Positions 6,628 through 7,563 of a stretch of 7,563 nucleotides of DNA are shown one piece after another. The notes under the pieces were generated by a model. It saw only the letters and a program-made list of their open reading frames with translations. It was not told the origin of the DNA and made no database searches. The position numbers and the translations under genes are program-made. How positions within the stretch are numbered: position 1 is the first letter of the stretch; every line of letters starts with the position of its first letter. The stretch lies in contig JAQGJF010000814.1 in assembly GCA_028290765.1 (NCBI GenBank), forward strand, positions 1 through 7,563, in the 5' to 3' direction. The DNA comes from Tardiphaga sp. (GTDB lineage: Bacteria > Pseudomonadota > Alphaproteobacteria > Rhizobiales > Xanthobacteraceae).

Positions 6628-6734
6628 TGAAACGCGATGGCTTGAACAAGTTCCCGTACCATTATCCCTCGGCGCCAATGACGAGGGTGAAGAAGAACGC
6701 CGAGAACATTTCGATTGAAAGACCACGACGATGA
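6627..6734 (+). CDS. Candidate 35-residue small protein between sigma and anti-sigma
   Basis: An ORF of 35 codons begins with ATG at 6627-6629, sharing one base with the sigma stop (TGATG). It ends with TGA at 6732-6734, sharing ATGA with the anti-sigma start. It begins MKRDGLNKFPYHYPSAP and is strongly basic, with nine Lys/Arg against three Asp/Glu. There is no hydrophobic segment. By my count G/C occurs at 15, 15 and 23 of 35 first, second and third codon positions, the coding-like bias expected in this genome although the stretch is less GC-rich than its neighbours. The last five codons are A-ending and may double as the anti-sigma ribosome site. It could be a real microprotein, a coupling leader that keeps translation running from sigma to anti-sigma, or chance. 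I know no family for it. Confidence 0.4.
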   Translation: MKRDGLNKFPYHYPSAPMTRVKKNAENISIERPRR

Positions 6735-7501
6735 CCGAACCGAACATGCCCGTCACCGAAGACGAACTGCACGCCTATGTCGACAACGAACTGCCCGGGG
6801 AGCGCCGCGCCGACGTCGAGGCGTGGCTGTCGACGCATCCTGAAGATGCCGAGCGGGTACAGGCGTGGCGCGCCATGGCGGAGGCGCTGCATGCGCGCTA
6901 CGATTCGGTTGCCGACGAGGCGATACCGAAGCGGCTCGAGCTCGAGCGGTTGACGCAGAAGCCGCGCCAGTGGATTTTCGGCGCCATCGCAGCCACGCTG
7001 GTGGCGTTCGTGGCCGGTGGCGGCGTCGGCTGGATCGCGCACGGCGTCGCCGCGGCGCCCTCGGCGTTCCAGAATTTTACCGTCGATGCGCTGGATGCGC
7101 ATCGACTCTATGTGGTCGAGGTGCGCCACCCCGTCGAGGTGCCGGGGAGCGAGCGAACGCATCTTCAGCAATGGCTCACGAAACGCTGCGGCTGGGACGT
7201 TCGCGCGCCGGAGCTCGGCGCGACCGGGCTGAAGCTGGTCGGCGGGCGGCTGCTGCCCGGCCCCACCGGACCGGCCTCGTTCCTGATGTATGAGAGCGCG
7301 TCGGGCGAGCGCTTCACGCTGTACGCCTCCCGCGCCGCCACCGACTCCACGCAAATGCGCTATACGGCGCAGGATTCCGAGGGAGCGCTGTATTGGGCCG
7401 ACCGCGGCGTCGGCTACGTTCTGAGCGGTCCCACCGACAAGGACCGGCTGCAACAGGTGGCACGTCTGGTCTATGATCAGGCCGAAAAGAGCGGCGGGTA
7501 A
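6731..7501 (+). CDS. Transmembrane anti-sigma factor (RsiW-like, non-zinc type)
   Basis: A 256-residue protein expected to hold the adjacent sigma factor inactive at the inner membrane. Residues 6-60 form the cytoplasmic helical domain (VTEDELHAYVDNELPGERR, then a helix to about 57), typical of alphaproteobacterial anti-sigma proteins. One hydrophobic segment covers about 82-104. Residues 105-256 lie in the periplasm and contain the common stretches HLQQWLTKR, LKLVGGRLLPG, SFLMYESASGERFTLYASR, ALYWADRGVGYVLSG and a C-terminal helix. The N-terminal domain has His14 but no cysteine, so the His-x3-Cys-x2-Cys zinc motif is absent. The only cysteine is Cys153 on the periplasmic side. The chosen ATG overlaps the stop of the small ORF; Met6 at 6746 is an alternative. 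Release of sigma probably follows a change sensed by the periplasmic part; the signal is unknown. Confidence 0.9.
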   Translation: MTEPNMPVTEDELHAYVDNELPGERRADVEAWLSTHPEDAERVQAWRAMAEALHARYDSVADEAIPKRLELERLTQKPRQWIFGAIAATLVAFVAGGGVGWIAHGVAAAPSAFQNFTVDALDAHRLYVVEVRHPVEVPGSERTHLQQWLTKRCGWDVRAPELGATGLKLVGGRLLPGPTGPASFLMYESASGERFTLYASRAATDSTQMRYTAQDSEGALYWADRGVGYVLSGPTDKDRLQQVARLVYDQAEKSGG

Positions 7502-7563
7502 AACCGCCGCTGTGTAGCCCGGCCTACGGGATGGCCTAACTCATCCAAGATCGCTGCGCGGAT
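7502..7563. other. Downstream intergenic end, no gene seen
   Basis: These 62 bases follow the anti-sigma stop. They hold a weak hairpin (GGATG/CATCC, about 7529-7546) without a T-run. The stretch TGTAGCCCGG (about 7512-7521) resembles the start of a dispersed palindromic intergenic element that I recall from Bradyrhizobium-type genomes. The window ends too soon to judge. Confidence 0.2.

Noticed and set aside
6662..7453. Minus-strand ORF of 263 codons opposite the anti-sigma gene
   Set aside because: It is the antisense shadow of a clear membrane anti-sigma factor that follows a sigma gene.

Overview
The window looks like a chromosomal segment of a high-GC alphaproteobacterium, most likely from the Bradyrhizobium / Rhodopseudomonas / Afipia group. 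The evidence is the strong G/C bias at third codon positions, the alphaproteobacterial form of FabI, a second-type (ClpS2-like) ClpS, and an ECF sigma / membrane anti-sigma pair of a kind common in that group. The placement rests on protein resemblance from memory, not on a search.

Left part (1-2077, + strand): the 3' end of an unrecognised gene overlaps by four bases (ATGA) a gene for a membrane-anchored Sel1/TPR-like repeat protein. A 113-bp gap with a possible promoter follows, then a free-standing clpS. It has the N-degron-adaptor core but carries Arg where E. coli ClpS has its Met40 gatekeeper, and no clpA lies beside it.

Middle part (2096-5898, - strand): four genes read leftward, in transcription order fabI (enoyl-ACP reductase), a histidine phosphatase (phosphoglycerate-mutase-like), aroC (chorismate synthase) and a class III adenylate/guanylate cyclase. 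The gaps are 11, 73 and 26 bp, so they are probably one operon, perhaps with extra control before aroC. It joins fatty-acid elongation, the last step of the shikimate pathway and a second-messenger enzyme. The cyclase gene ends 18 bp from the convergent end of clpS.

Right part (5899-7563): a divergent intergenic region of about 240 bp holds two clear inverted repeats and a possible ECF-type promoter. It separates fabI from an ECF sigma factor gene on the + strand. The sigma gene is followed by its probable membrane-bound anti-sigma factor. The 103-bp gap between them is filled exactly by a 35-codon ORF (6627-6734) whose start overlaps the sigma stop and whose stop overlaps the anti-sigma start. 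Its third-position GC is raised as in coding DNA. This is the most unusual structure in the window.

Most genes here are ordinary housekeeping or signalling genes. I saw no tRNA, rRNA, CRISPR array, insertion sequence or phage gene.
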